A stretch of DNA of 27,592 bases from an uncultured Collinsella sp. (GCA_900549655.1 UROZ01000016.1:1-27592), one strand, 5' to 3'; positions 6,799-14,191 are shown, numbered from the stretch's first letter. The notes: a model not told the origin generated them from the sequence alone. Translations and numbers: made by a program.

Positions 6799-7968
6799 TT
6801 TATTTATGTCGTCTATGGCCCCGCCCTTGGTCAACAAGATAACGTGGTCGATGTCATGCCTCGACATCTCAAGCCGCACGCGCTTCAGCGCGTCCTCTCT
6901 TGTCACAGGGACCTCCTCGCAGTTAAGCACGACGATAGAGGGCTTTACCGGCCCACCTTCCGCCTTTTCGAACTGCCGCACTGCCTTTCTTATATTGCGC
7001 TCGATGAACCTAAGCCCGTTGACGCCAGACGCATCGCTTGTCGGGCTCTTCAGCTCGCATAGCTTGCCGTCGAGCAGCAGGTCGATATTGGAAAAGCCCT
7101 CCGGCGCGTCCTCCTTACGGACGACGACCTCGTGACCGGCCGCCCGAAGCGCCTCGTGCGCCGCGAGATCGTAGGAGCCGCCGCGCTCGTGCGCGAAGGT
7201 CTCTTTCGGCTTCTTGTACACGATTGGAGGCCCAGGCGAACCGAGCACCGCACGCTTCGCCGCGTCCTTGTCGACGCTCGTCAGACTTTCGTCCTCATCG
7301 ATGTTCTTGAACTGTGCCCACTGCTCGCGAAGCTCCTCGGGGCGCACGCCCTCCACGAGCTCCGCGTCCGGGTCGTCCTCGAAGCCGGGGACCACCTTGC
7401 AGTCGCAGTGTCGGTGGAAGTGTTTGAACTCGCCGGCGGATTTGCGCGTGTGGTAGACCGCGCCGCGGCTCGCGAGCATGATGCAGAAGGTGCAGGTCTC
7501 GAAGCCCGTCGGCACGCGCGCGAAGCGCACGCCGGCGCTCCTGTCGCGGCCCACGTTGGAGATGATCGTCTCGTTCAGGCTGCGGAACGCGTCGTTCCTG
7601 GCGTACTCGCCGCACGCCCTGGCGAACGCCGCGTCGCCGCCCTTCACGAGCTTCTTCGCCTGGTATCTGGCAACGGTATCGACCGATTCTGGCCTGTAGG
7701 TCGTCATGGTGACGGCCTGCTGCAGCCTGGCGCCGTTGCGCTCTGCGAGGTCGTCGTACCACTGCGCCGCGAACTCCGCCGCCACGTCGTCGTAGCCCTG
7801 GACGAAGCCCTCCATGATGAGCTTCGCGGCCTCGCGTTTCTCGGCGACGGTCGCGCCCACGTGGGAGCGGCACCAGGCGAGCACGGCGGCCTCCACGTCG
7901 GATGCCGCCCTGTCTCCTATCTTCGCCACGGCCCGGTTGTAGGCCGCGAACTCAGGCGCGCTAATCAT
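6796..7968 (-). CDS. MuF/VG1-type minor head protein fused to a C-terminal nuclease toxin domain
   Basis: A 390-aa two-part protein. The start ATG 7968 overlaps the portal stop by 8 bases. Residues 1-215 are a phage minor capsid (MuF/VG1-like) domain with the typical metal-binding cluster CTFCIMLASRG ... HFHRHCDCKVVPGFE. After a linker, residues 265-390 resemble the CdiA-CT tRNase type of PD-(D/E)XK nuclease: NIDLLLDGKLCELKSP supplies Asp296 and Glu305-x-Lys307, followed by a helical RFIERNIRKAVRQFEK segment and a final VILLTKGG strand. MuF proteins with exchangeable C-terminal toxins are known from temperate phages and are thought to be delivered with the virion. DNA of the toxin end looks more AT-rich than its neighbours. 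No immunity gene is recognisable downstream; two tRNA genes are there instead. Toxin activity is inference. Confidence 0.8.
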   Translation of the reverse strand: MISAPEFAAYNRAVAKIGDRAASDVEAAVLAWCRSHVGATVAEKREAAKLIMEGFVQGYDDVAAEFAAQWYDDLAERNGARLQQAVTMTTYRPESVDTVARYQAKKLVKGGDAAFARACGEYARNDAFRSLNETIISNVGRDRSAGVRFARVPTGFETCTFCIMLASRGAVYHTRKSAGEFKHFHRHCDCKVVPGFEDDPDAELVEGVRPEELREQWAQFKNIDEDESLTSVDKDAAKRAVLGSPGPPIVYKKPKETFAHERGGSYDLAAHEALRAAGHEVVVRKEDAPEGFSNIDLLLDGKLCELKSPTSDASGVNGLRFIERNIRKAVRQFEKAEGGPVKPSIVVLNCEEVPVTREDALKRVRLEMSRHDIDHVILLTKGGAIDDINK

Positions 7969-9379
7969 CGGCGGGCTGCGCAGGTTCTGCCGCCTGGGTG
8001 ACGCCCGCCATCAGGTCGAGCGCCGCCGAGCGCGTCACGTTGCGTCTGATCTCGGACGAGACGTTACGCACCTCGTCGTCATCGAGGCCGTTGAGGCGCC
8101 AGAAGGTCGGCGTGCCGGCGAAACCCTCGACCGCCGAAGCGAGCTTGATGGAGCTGTCAGTCTGCTGGGCCAGCGTCGGCATGGCGGGGTTCAGGAAGTG
8201 GACGGACACGCCGCAGGCGTCCTCGGCCTCCTCGTAGGAGCACCCAAGTTCCGTGGCAATCGCTGCGGTCGCGGCATTCGCCAGCGCCGCCTTGGCCTCG
8301 CGGATGAAGCTCTTGCACTTGAGGATGAGCGGCTCGTTCTCGGCGTAGATGGCCTCTGCGGAGCTTGGGTTATCGCTCATGATGCCGAACTGCCCCACGT
8401 GGATGCCGGTCGCGGCGCTCATGCGCTTGCACAGGTTGCCGAAGTGCTCGGTCATGGGCTGCATGCTCGGCTGCGTGAGCTGGCCGAACTGCGGAATCGT
8501 GCCGTCCTCGGTCTTAGTAACCTCGAAGATGGAGCCGATGAAGGCGCTCCATTTGGTCTTGTCGGCGAACGCGTCTCCGTCGGTGCCCAGCAGGTACTTC
8601 TGCGTGGACGCGGCGAACGCGGCGGCGATCTCCTCGTTGACGTTGGCGCGCATGGCGCAGTCGATGTTCCAGCGCACCTCGGAGTTGATCCTGGACACGC
8701 CGAACGGTCGGTCGTCGTCGGGGTTGTGAGGCATGACGAACATGGGCACGGCGCCCAGGCCGTGCTCCACGTACTCCGCCGCCCACTCGTTGCGGCGAAC
8801 CTCGCGGATGCGCACCATGCGGTCCGGCAGCATCACGTTGACCCAGTCCGGGCGGTCCGTGGGCCGCCCGCGGTCCTTGGCGAAGGAGACGACGAACATG
8901 CCGGAGGACAGGCACTCGTGGACGTCGTCCCAGATGCCCGTGCACAGGGTCGGCGGGTACGCCGAGATGCGGGCGTGCCCGTCCTCGTCCGCCGTCACCA
9001 CGAGCATGGAGAAGCAGTACTTGAGTGCGGAGTTGACGGCCTTGCCGACGCGCGTGGCCATCTTGTTGCGCTTGGCCACGGAGGTGAGCAGGCCGTCGAA
9101 GTCCTCATCGTCGGGGCACGTGAACCCGTCGAAGGCGATGTGGTCGCGCATGACCTCCACGCACTTGTATCCCCAGCCGCACGCGACCTCCAGGTCGCGC
9201 AGCGAGTCGGGCACGGCGATGCCGAGGTCCTTGAGCATGTTGCGCGCCTCGTAGTAGTCCGAGCGCAGGAGGTTGCCCCTGTAGTGGGTCTGCCAGCTGT
9301 TGAGCAGGCAGCGCACCGTCTCGCGGTCCTCCTCGAGCAGGCCGTCGGCGGACGCCACGGCGTAAGGTATCGAGATCAA
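7961..9379 (-). CDS. Portal protein (SPP1 gp6-like)
   Basis: A 472-aa protein. No ATG fits; TTG at 9379 is proposed because it overlaps the terminase stop (TTGA) and has GAGGGT upstream, while the longer frame would lie inside the terminase gene. Segments such as NEEIAAAFAASTQKYLLG, MSAATGIHVGQFG and NPSSAEAIYAENEPLI match the crown/wing/stem layout of SPP1-type portals, the dodecameric ring through which DNA is packaged. It follows the large terminase and precedes MuF, as expected. Confidence 0.88.
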   Translation of the reverse strand: MISIPYAVASADGLLEEDRETVRCLLNSWQTHYRGNLLRSDYYEARNMLKDLGIAVPDSLRDLEVACGWGYKCVEVMRDHIAFDGFTCPDDEDFDGLLTSVAKRNKMATRVGKAVNSALKYCFSMLVVTADEDGHARISAYPPTLCTGIWDDVHECLSSGMFVVSFAKDRGRPTDRPDWVNVMLPDRMVRIREVRRNEWAAEYVEHGLGAVPMFVMPHNPDDDRPFGVSRINSEVRWNIDCAMRANVNEEIAAAFAASTQKYLLGTDGDAFADKTKWSAFIGSIFEVTKTEDGTIPQFGQLTQPSMQPMTEHFGNLCKRMSAATGIHVGQFGIMSDNPSSAEAIYAENEPLILKCKSFIREAKAALANAATAAIATELGCSYEEAEDACGVSVHFLNPAMPTLAQQTDSSIKLASAVEGFAGTPTFWRLNGLDDDEVRNVSSEIRRNVTRSAALDLMAGVTQAAEPAQPADD

Positions 9380-10860
9380 GTGACCCTCGCCTTCATTCCG
9401 GGTTTTCTCTTCGATGTGTTGAGCGCGAGCAGCGCCAGCCCCGCGGCCTCGATGGGCGCGGCGTTGTCGCCGCCGAAGCCCCAGCCGCCGCCGGAGCCGA
9501 TCTTGCGCTTGGGGGATGTCTCGGCGGAAAGGTCGAGCGCAGGGCACGCAATGTGCGTGACCGAGCCCGCCTTCGCGCCGGACGAGATGAGACTTGCGGC
9601 GGTCACGGCCTGGTCGGTGCTCGGGCGCAGGATGTAGTCCTTGGGCATGCCCATGCCCTCGAGCCTGTCGCACAGGGCGCCGGCGCCCGCCTTGCCGTCG
9701 ATGGCGACGCAGGCGTACCTGCCCGCCCTCGCGGCGATCCAGTAGGCCAGCCAATCCGTGCTGGGCTCCGGGTCCTTGCAGAAGGGAAGCTCAACATGCA
9801 CGGTCGGCGAGCCGGGCGGCCGCACGGCGCACGCCACGGCGACGGTCGAGCCGTCGGCGCTGAATCTCACGCCGGCGCAGATCCTGCAGTCGGCGTTCAG
9901 CTCTGGGCCGCTCCCCACGAGGCACTCGCCCCATGCGTCGGAGCCGATGATGGGCTTCTCCACCTGGTTCTGTGGGGGCAGCCAGTAGCCCAGGTACTCC
10001 TGGGCGGCGCCAAGCTCGTCCATGTCCTTCATGCCGGTTCGGATGGCGCGGATGTCGGCGTGGTAGCCGAGCGAGGGCATGACCTCCGGCCAGCGGCTCT
10101 CGTCCCAGATGTCGCCGACCTCCTCGACGCCGTACTCCAGCCAGAGCAGATCGGACGCCTTCTCGCCGCCCTCCCATGCCTGCCGCCGGAGGTTCTTGAA
10201 CACCTCGGCGGGGTTGCCGGCGCGGGTCGGCGTTCCGGCGTACACGATCATCAGGTTGTGCTTGGCGCCGGACGTCGTCGTCGGGTTGATGACCTGGGTG
10301 TGGATGCCCGTGAGCTCCTGGGCCTCGTCGTATATGACAATGTCAAAGGAGAAGCCCAGGCGCGAGGACTTGGTTCTCGTCGAGAACTGGATGACGCCGC
10401 CGGAGCTGAACCGCATCCATTCCTGGCCGGTCTGGGAGCAGACCTCGACCAGGAGCTTGCGCCAGCGCGGGATTCCCTCGGACGTGTCGCCGGGGCGGCG
10501 GCCGAAGATCTTGCGGAAGCGGTCGACCATCTCCATGGTCGTCGAGTAGTTGTGCTCGGTCCAGAGCACCTTGTAGCCGGCCAGCGCCGCCATGACCGCG
10601 ACCCACACGATGATGTCGACGGACTTGCCTTGCTGTCGCGGGATGGAGATGCCGACGCGCGGGTGGACCCACTTGCCGCTCGCGTCCACGGCGCCGATGT
10701 CGTGGGCGAGCTGCTCCTGCCACGGCACGAGCTTGTATCCCATCGTCGGGGCGAGCTCGACCGCGAGGGAGCCGATGGACCTCTCGTAGGGCTGGACGAG
10801 GCGGAGCCTCGGCTTAGCCGAGGACGTCGCGCAGGACCGAGACGGCGTTGATGATGACAT
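9376..10860 (-). CDS. Terminase large subunit (TerL)
   Basis: About 494 aa. Walker A motif PRQQGKS at residues 74-80, Walker B VIYDEAQ with DEAQ near 178-181, and a C-terminal RNase H-like nuclease domain with acidic positions in FSADGSTVAV, VAIDGKAGAG and the final GGDNAAPIEAA. This is the packaging motor ATPase and headful or cos nuclease. The start is uncertain: ATG 10860 is proposed, and GTG 10869 is possible. Either overlaps the TerS gene by about 50 bases, and no later start preserves the N-terminal RLVQPYERS region. It is followed by the portal with a 4-base overlap. Confidence 0.93.
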   Translation of the reverse strand: MSSSTPSRSCATSSAKPRLRLVQPYERSIGSLAVELAPTMGYKLVPWQEQLAHDIGAVDASGKWVHPRVGISIPRQQGKSVDIIVWVAVMAALAGYKVLWTEHNYSTTMEMVDRFRKIFGRRPGDTSEGIPRWRKLLVEVCSQTGQEWMRFSSGGVIQFSTRTKSSRLGFSFDIVIYDEAQELTGIHTQVINPTTTSGAKHNLMIVYAGTPTRAGNPAEVFKNLRRQAWEGGEKASDLLWLEYGVEEVGDIWDESRWPEVMPSLGYHADIRAIRTGMKDMDELGAAQEYLGYWLPPQNQVEKPIIGSDAWGECLVGSGPELNADCRICAGVRFSADGSTVAVACAVRPPGSPTVHVELPFCKDPEPSTDWLAYWIAARAGRYACVAIDGKAGAGALCDRLEGMGMPKDYILRPSTDQAVTAASLISSGAKAGSVTHIACPALDLSAETSPKRKIGSGGGWGFGGDNAAPIEAAGLALLALNTSKRKPGMKARVT

Positions 10861-11263
10861 CGTCGCCACCGTCCTCCCCAGCCCCCTCTATTCGTTCAAT
10901 CTGCTCGAGCGTCTCGCGGTACTCCTTGGCGAGCCGGGCCGCCTGGCTGGGCTCGGCGTCGTAGAGTTGGCGCTCGATGATCTGCCGCACCCACCGGAGC
11001 CTCCCGAGCGTGTCCTGGCGGCCGTCCGGGCCGTCCGCGGGAGGCGCCGAGACGCCCGCGCCCACAGACTCCCCCGTGGACTCGCCGGTCGCAATCTCGC
11101 CGCTCTCCTTCATCCTCTTGATGAGGGCGCACACACCCGAGCGCGACCTCTTGAGTTTCTTCGCGATAGCCGCAGGTCCGAGCGCCGGGTACGCGTTTCT
11201 GACGAACTTCCGCTCGTCCGCGGTCCAGGGCTTGCCCCTCGGCTTCGTGGACTTCGTGGACAT
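10814..11263 (-). CDS. Terminase small subunit (TerS), HTH DNA-binding
   Basis: A 149-aa protein starting MSTKSTKPRGKPWT at ATG 11263 with GGAGG 8 bases upstream. The N-terminal WTADERKFVRNAYPALGPA followed by AIAKKLKRSRSGVCALIKRM is a SANT/Myb-like helix-turn-helix, suited to binding the packaging site. A flexible acidic linker (about 65-90) and a C-terminal oligomerisation helix (RQIIERQLYDAEPSQAARLA) follow. It overlaps the large subunit gene and lies directly after the HNH gene. Confidence 0.82.
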   Translation of the reverse strand: MSTKSTKPRGKPWTADERKFVRNAYPALGPAAIAKKLKRSRSGVCALIKRMKESGEIATGESTGESVGAGVSAPPADGPDGRQDTLGRLRWVRQIIERQLYDAEPSQAARLAKEYRETLEQIERIEGAGEDGGDDVIINAVSVLRDVLG

Positions 11264-11372
11264 TCCATGCACCTCCCGGTATGGACTCGGTTTCGGGGCC
11301 TGCGCAAAAAAGGCGCAATGCCGTGGGGCGAGCCTTCGGCCCCCCGGGGAGGGGCCATCCCCCAGGGTCGGG
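11264..11372 (-). other. Structured spacer between HNH and TerS, possible cos region
   Basis: A 109-base gap in an otherwise tightly packed operon. It contains a strong hairpin GGCCCC ... GGGGCC at 11338-11356, a GCGC-T6-GCGC stretch near 11303-11314 and G/C runs. In HK97-like cos phages the cohesive-end site is often found near HNH and TerS, so this is one of two candidate packaging sites in the window, the other being the phased array at 12051-12160. Cutting site not recognisable by eye. Confidence 0.4.
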
Positions 11373-11687
11373 TCACCACTGCAGCGAGGTCGCACAGCCG
11401 ACGTCGCGGGGGCGCGGCGATATAGAGCCGTTGAGCGCGACGAGGCTCTTGTTGCCGCGCCGCTCGTTGCAGATCCGGTGGGCCGGCGCGACGTTCGCGC
11501 GGTCGATGGGCGAGCCGCCCTTGGACACGGGCACGATCTCGTCCACCTCGAAGCTCATCGGGTCGCCTGCCGGCAGGTCGTAGTCGATGGCCATGCCGCA
11601 GATGTGGCACGGCAGCCCCTGCGCCTTGAGCCAGGCGCGCACCTGCCGGCGGGCGTGGCCGTTGGCGTAGCGGGTCTTGGTGGCCAA
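11373..11687 (-). CDS. HNH homing-type endonuclease of the packaging module
   Basis: A 104-aa protein with TTG start at 11687 (reading MATKTRYANGHARRQ). Zinc-binding pair Cys27-x2-Cys30 (CHIC). The core EVDEIVPVSKGG carries Asp49-Glu50 where the classic motif has His, a variant common in phage HNH proteins. Asn65, then HRICNERRGN with His70 and Cys73-Asn74 complete the beta-beta-alpha metal site. HNH proteins next to the terminase assist cos cleavage and morphogenesis in HK97-like phages. A GGAG lies upstream within the end of the preceding small gene. Confidence 0.85.
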   Translation of the reverse strand: MATKTRYANGHARRQVRAWLKAQGLPCHICGMAIDYDLPAGDPMSFEVDEIVPVSKGGSPIDRANVAPAHRICNERRGNKSLVALNGSISPRPRDVGCATSLQW

Positions 11688-11689
11688 GG

Positions 11690-11890
11690 CTAGCGCTCCA
11701 CCGGGGAGCGCCCTCGGTTGGCCATGCATTCCTCGAGCCCCGCATAACGCAGGCGCTCGACAGCCTTGCCCGCGCCGGAACCCTTGCGCTTGCCAGCACG
11801 CCGGGCGATGCCCAGGGCGCGGCGGAATGCCCACGCCATGACGGTGTCGTACCGGCTTGCGGCGCGAACGATAGCCTCGCGTGTGACCAC
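11690..11890 (-). CDS. Small basic protein upstream of HNH (unknown)
   Basis: A 66-aa protein with GTG start (VTREAIVRAASRYDTV after the first residue) and GAGGTGGG upstream. Its stop lies 2 bases before the HNH start, so co-translation is likely. The sequence is strongly basic with two amphipathic helices (MAWAFRRALGIARRAGKRKG and AVERLRYAGLEECM). No family recognised; nucleic-acid binding in packaging is possible. First gene of the packaging/head transcript after the terminator at 11917-11961. Confidence 0.55.
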   Translation of the reverse strand: MVTREAIVRAASRYDTVMAWAFRRALGIARRAGKRKGSGAGKAVERLRYAGLEECMANRGRSPVER

Positions 11891-11916
11891 GGACCCACCT
11901 CATTAGGTTGTTGCTT

Positions 11917-11961
11917 AATAGAAAGGCCGGAGTCCCTGAACTGCTGAAGGGAACCCCGGCC
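11917..11961 (-). terminator. Intrinsic terminator upstream of the packaging operon
   Basis: On the minus strand GGCCGGGGTTCCC (complement 11949-11961) pairs with GGGACTCCGGCC (complement 11925-11936), followed by TTTCTATT. It is the left boundary of the gene-free stretch 11891-12228. Confidence 0.7.
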
Positions 11962-12050
11962 ACTCATCTGTGCTTCCACGCACATCCGACCCGCACACCG
12001 CGCGGGCGGCGCTGCGAATCGACACCCTAGTTATATCCCAATCGCAACGC

Positions 12051-12160
12051 GCAACGGCACGCAATCGCGCGCAATTGTCGGCAATCGTATGCAATCACGC
12101 GCAATTGTCGGCAATCACATGCAATAGTTGGCAATCACACGTAATGACACGCAATAGCGA
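12051..12160. repeat. Helically phased array: eleven GCAAT-N5 units at exact 10-bp spacing
   Basis: From 12051 to 12160 a GCAAT pentamer starts every 10 bases: GCAAC at 12051, GCAAT at 12061-12131 (eight units), GTAAT at 12141, GCAAT at 12151. A further out-of-phase GCAAC lies at 12044. A 30-bp higher-order repeat (starts 12061, 12091, 12121) is superimposed; the first two copies match at 27 of 30 positions. All pentamers face the same side of the helix. The array lies in the 338-base gene-free stretch 11891-12228, between two minus-strand terminators, just ahead of HNH-TerS-TerL. Candidate packaging (pac/cos) recognition site, replication or partition iterons, or a regulator array. Confidence 0.9.
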
Positions 12161-12164
12161 ACCA

Positions 12165-12200
12165 AGAGAAAGGCCCCGACCGCACATGGCGATCGGGGCC
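12165..12200 (-). terminator. Intrinsic terminator of the first hicAB operon
   Basis: On the minus strand GGCCCCGATCGC (complement 12189-12200) pairs with GCGGTCGGGGCC (complement 12172-12183), followed by TTTCTCTT. It lies 28 bases after the hicB stop and directly before the phased array. Confidence 0.8.
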
Positions 12201-12228
12201 GACATGCTGACGCGAACCAGCACTTGTA

Positions 12229-12681
12229 TTATACGGCGACGGGAGCCTCTTTCGGGCGCCCAGCCTTGGGTGAATCGGCGAGTCTGGCCTCGACGGAGGC
12301 CTTGGACACCATGCGCTTGGTGCCGTCCCTCCACGAGTCGAGCAACCCCGCGCCTATCAGCTGCGACACCCTCGCCGAGCTGACGCCGAGCATGCGGGCG
12401 GCATCTGCGGCAGTGACGGCGGGAATGTCACCGAGCTCACGGCTGACGGCGATGGCGATGATCTTGCCCCCGTTCAGTGGCTCATGGCCGAAGTCGGGCG
12501 CGGGAAGGTCGACCCCGCCCATGAGGTGATCGTCGACCATGCAGGCGAGGTAGTCGGCCGCGCTCGCGACGGCATCGTTCAAGTCGGACCCGAACGTGCC
12601 GCCTCCTCCGAGCGAACCGCACGGCACGGCATCGACCATGCCTCCAGAATCAAAGAATTCGAATTCCCATACGTAAACCAT
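12229..12681 (-). CDS. hicB: HicB-type antitoxin with C-terminal HTH (module 1)
   Basis: A 150-aa protein starting MVYVWEFEFFDSGG at ATG 12681 with AAGGAGACGTGA upstream. The N-terminal 75 residues have the HicB partial RNase-H-like pattern ending in DLPAPDF. Residues 95-150 form a helix-turn-helix (VTAADAARMLGVSSARVSQL) and end RLADSPKAGRPKEA, nearly the same layout as the second HicB at 23.5 kb. It should bind and neutralise HicA and repress the operon. The gene follows hicA by 50 bases. The N-terminal half has diverged more from typical HicB than the second copy. Confidence 0.8.
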   Translation of the reverse strand: MVYVWEFEFFDSGGMVDAVPCGSLGGGGTFGSDLNDAVASAADYLACMVDDHLMGGVDLPAPDFGHEPLNGGKIIAIAVSRELGDIPAVTAADAARMLGVSSARVSQLIGAGLLDSWRDGTKRMVSKASVEARLADSPKAGRPKEAPVAV

Positions 12682-12731
12682 TCACGTCTCCTTTACGTGG
12701 GCGATGCAAGACGTAGCCCAAAGGGGCGGGG

Positions 12732-12902
12732 CTAACGAAGCCGCGCCTGTCTCAGAATCCTCTTGGCTATCTGGTCCTCGATCTCCCTGTGGCGCTTCAC
12801 CAGCACGAGCTTGTCGCCCTTGACGAACTTCTCGTGGTTGGTGCCGCCCTTGGAGATAAAGCCGGCTTCCTCGAGGATGCGGACCAGTTCGCGTCTCTGC
12901 AT
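12732..12902 (-). CDS. hicA: HicA-type mRNA interferase toxin (module 1)
   Basis: A 56-aa protein (MQRRELVRILEEAGFISKGG then TNHEKF) with ATG at 12902 and AAGGTG upstream. The double-stranded-RNA-binding-like fold of HicA and the catalytic His in GTNHEKF (His23) are visible. The length fits the family. HicA cleaves mRNA when free of HicB. It is the first gene of a two-gene operon with an AT-rich upstream region. Small enough to be missed by automated length cut-offs. Confidence 0.85.
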   Translation of the reverse strand: MQRRELVRILEEAGFISKGGTNHEKFVKGDKLVLVKRHREIEDQIAKRILRQARLR

Positions 12903-12980
12903 GTCACCTTCTTTCTATCGTCAACTATATATTAACATATGCTAATAGTTATTACTATATAAATCTTAGCTATTATTAAG
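12903..12980 (-). promoter_or_regulatory. AT-rich hicAB promoter and operator region (module 1)
   Basis: This gap is far more AT-rich than the genes around it. It holds a near-palindrome ATTAACATATGCTAAT at 12931-12946 and a shorter ATAGT/ACTAT inverted pair at 12944-12957. Several TATA-like hexamers are present on the minus strand, so an exact -10 cannot be chosen. Likely HicB-autorepressed promoter by analogy with the second module. Confidence 0.5.
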
Positions 12981-13433
12981 TTATATCTCGGCAGCTCCTC
13001 GCCCTTGTCGCGCACGGGCGAGGCCGGTGAGGTCCACCCAGTCAAGAGCCGCAGACAGGTCCGCCTGTATGGACCTCACCGACACGCCCAGCGTCCCCGC
13101 GATCTCCTGCAGTGTGCGGTCCTCGCAGTAGCGCAGCTCCAGCACGTCGCCCCAGCGCTTGCCGGGGTTGGCCGAGCGTACGCCCGCACAGAGCTCACGG
13201 CCCCGCTCCACCTCGCGCCGAAGCTCGGACAGCTCGGCGCCGCTGCGGCGCTCGTAGTCTATGCGATCGTCCGTCGAGCGCATAAAGTCCGTGCCGTGTG
13301 CGCCCTTGCCGACGGCGTCGTAGCGCTGGGCGCGCACCTGCTCTCGCGCCTGCATCGACTCGATGACCGCCAGGCGGCGGTCGATGCCGCGCTGGGCGGC
13401 CCGTACAGTCTCCAGATATTCCCTTGCGTCCAT
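12981..13433 (-). CDS. Sigma-70 region 4 / ArpU-like phage late transcription regulator
   Basis: A 150-aa protein starting MDAREYLETVRAAQRGID at ATG 13433 with GGGAGGT upstream. The N-terminal 80 residues are helical and charged. Residues 100-140 (WGDVLELRYCEDRTLQEIAG followed by TLGVSVRSIQADLSAALDWV) form a sigma region-4-like helix-turn-helix. Such proteins switch on late packaging and head genes in many Gram-positive phages, and this one lies at the junction between the early region and hicAB plus packaging genes. Role inferred from family resemblance and place. Confidence 0.75.
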   Translation of the reverse strand: MDAREYLETVRAAQRGIDRRLAVIESMQAREQVRAQRYDAVGKGAHGTDFMRSTDDRIDYERRSGAELSELRREVERGRELCAGVRSANPGKRWGDVLELRYCEDRTLQEIAGTLGVSVRSIQADLSAALDWVDLTGLARARQGRGAAEI

Positions 13434-13490
13434 GTGACCTCCCGCGTGGTACCATGCTCTACGCCATATAGAGGATGCCGGGAGGCGTCT

Positions 13491-13528
13491 TTGCCAAAGG
13501 CCGCCGGCGCTCCAACGCCAGCGGCCTT
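13491..13528 (-). terminator. Strong GC hairpin after the zinc-finger gene, probable terminator
   Basis: AAGGCCGCCGGCG (13497-13509) and CGCCAGCGGCCTT (13516-13528) form a long stem with one mismatch. On the minus strand it is followed by TTTGGC, a weak U tract. It separates the early operon (13553 and up) from the late regulator gene, so some read-through may be intended. Confidence 0.5.
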
Positions 13529-13552
13529 AATTATATATCTACCTGCGGTAAC

Positions 13553-13801
13553 TCAATATCTCATCGCGACCTCGCGGCGCATGGCCATAATCTCGTCGTG
13601 CGCCGGCCCAGTGGGCGCCAGATAGCGGTCGACACTGTCGCGCTTCGGCTTGGTACCCTTGCGGCGGGCCTCCTTCGCGCGGTCCTGCTCGTGCCTGCGC
13701 CGGCAGCCCTCCGAGCAGTACTTGGCCTTCGGCGCCTGCGGGATGAAGATCCTCCCGCAGACCGCACAGCTCCTCTCCTGCACGTCCCACATCACGGTCA
13801 T
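13553..13801 (-). CDS. Small zinc-finger protein
   Basis: An 82-aa protein starting MTVMWDVQERSCAVCG. ATG 13801 is preceded by GGAGG 8 bases upstream and overlaps the stop of the small gene before it. CAVCG and KYCSEGCRRRHEQ supply Cys pairs for one zinc site (Cys-x2-Cys, Cys-x3-Cys). A very basic stretch follows (KEARRKGTKPKRD). Similar small zinc-ribbon proteins are common in phage early regions and probably bind nucleic acid. Exact role unknown. Confidence 0.7.
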   Translation of the reverse strand: MTVMWDVQERSCAVCGRIFIPQAPKAKYCSEGCRRRHEQDRAKEARRKGTKPKRDSVDRYLAPTGPAHDEIMAMRREVAMRY

Positions 13802-13902
13802 CTCATCGACCTCCTGAGCCTGCGGGCGCGGCGCGCCTCGATGCTCTTGCGCACGCGGCGGTTCTCGGCGAGCATCCGCCACAGTCTCTCAAACAACCTC
13901 AT
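13798..13902 (-). CDS. Tiny arginine-rich protein (34 aa)
   Basis: Reads MRLFERLWRMLAENRR ... RLRRSMR. ATG at 13902 with GAGGAAGG upstream; the stop TGA overlaps the next start as ATGA. One basic amphipathic helix. The overlap on both sides in a run of coupled genes is the main support. No function recognised. Confidence 0.5.
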   Translation of the reverse strand: MRLFERLWRMLAENRRVRKSIEARRARRLRRSMR

Positions 13903-13997
13903 CGCTTAGCCTTCCTCGACCTCTTGAGCGCGCGGGCCCGGTCGCGTTCCAGCGCACGCGCCCTCCGCTCCGTCTCACCAATCTGCGCCGACGTCAC
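13899..13997 (-). CDS. Tiny basic protein (32 aa)
   Basis: GTG at 13997 overlaps the preceding stop as GTGA, and its own TGA overlaps the next ATG. Lys/Arg-rich helix (RARALERDRARALKRSRKAK). Support comes only from coupling in both directions; no clear ribosome binding site. It could be a chance frame. Confidence 0.35.
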   Translation of the reverse strand: MTSAQIGETERRARALERDRARALKRSRKAKR

Positions 13998-14191
13998 CCG
14001 CGGCGCGTCGGCCCGTCCATGCACGAGCGCCCGGCTTTAAGGAACCTCCCCTCCGCGTCGAACAGCCTTACGGTGTCCAGCGGAATACGGCCGCCCTCCG
14101 CGTCGACTGGGCCCAGCGGCCCCAGCGTCGGCAGCTGAACCACCTCCCCGTCCGCCGTCATAAGGCTGTCGACCGCAAGTCGCTCACTCAT
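13994..14191 (-). CDS. Small phage protein of unknown function (65 aa)
   Basis: Starts MSERLAVDSLMTADGEVV at ATG 14191, overlapping the previous stop (ATGA) with GGAGCGGG upstream. Probably a small strand-rich domain (GEVVQLPTLGPLG, GGRIPLDTVRLFDAEGRFL). Part of the run of translationally coupled early genes 13.8-15.8 kb. No family recognised. Confidence 0.6.
   Translation of the reverse strand: MSERLAVDSLMTADGEVVQLPTLGPLGPVDAEGGRIPLDTVRLFDAEGRFLKAGRSCMDGPTRRG

Noticed and set aside
8198..10851. Long plus-strand frames opposite portal and terminase
   Set aside because: The minus-strand proteins have clear motifs (Walker A/B, portal segments). The plus frames are His/Gly/Val/Ala/Arg-rich shadows.
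12020..12040. Minus-strand promoter with TATAAC at 12030-12035
   Set aside because: No -35 hexamer at proper spacing, and transcription would run straight into the terminator at 11917-11961.
11970..12383. Plus-strand open frame through the GCAAT array
   Set aside because: A 10-bp repeat period is not a codon multiple, there is no binding site, and the frame continues into the antisense of hicB. The repeat is noncoding.
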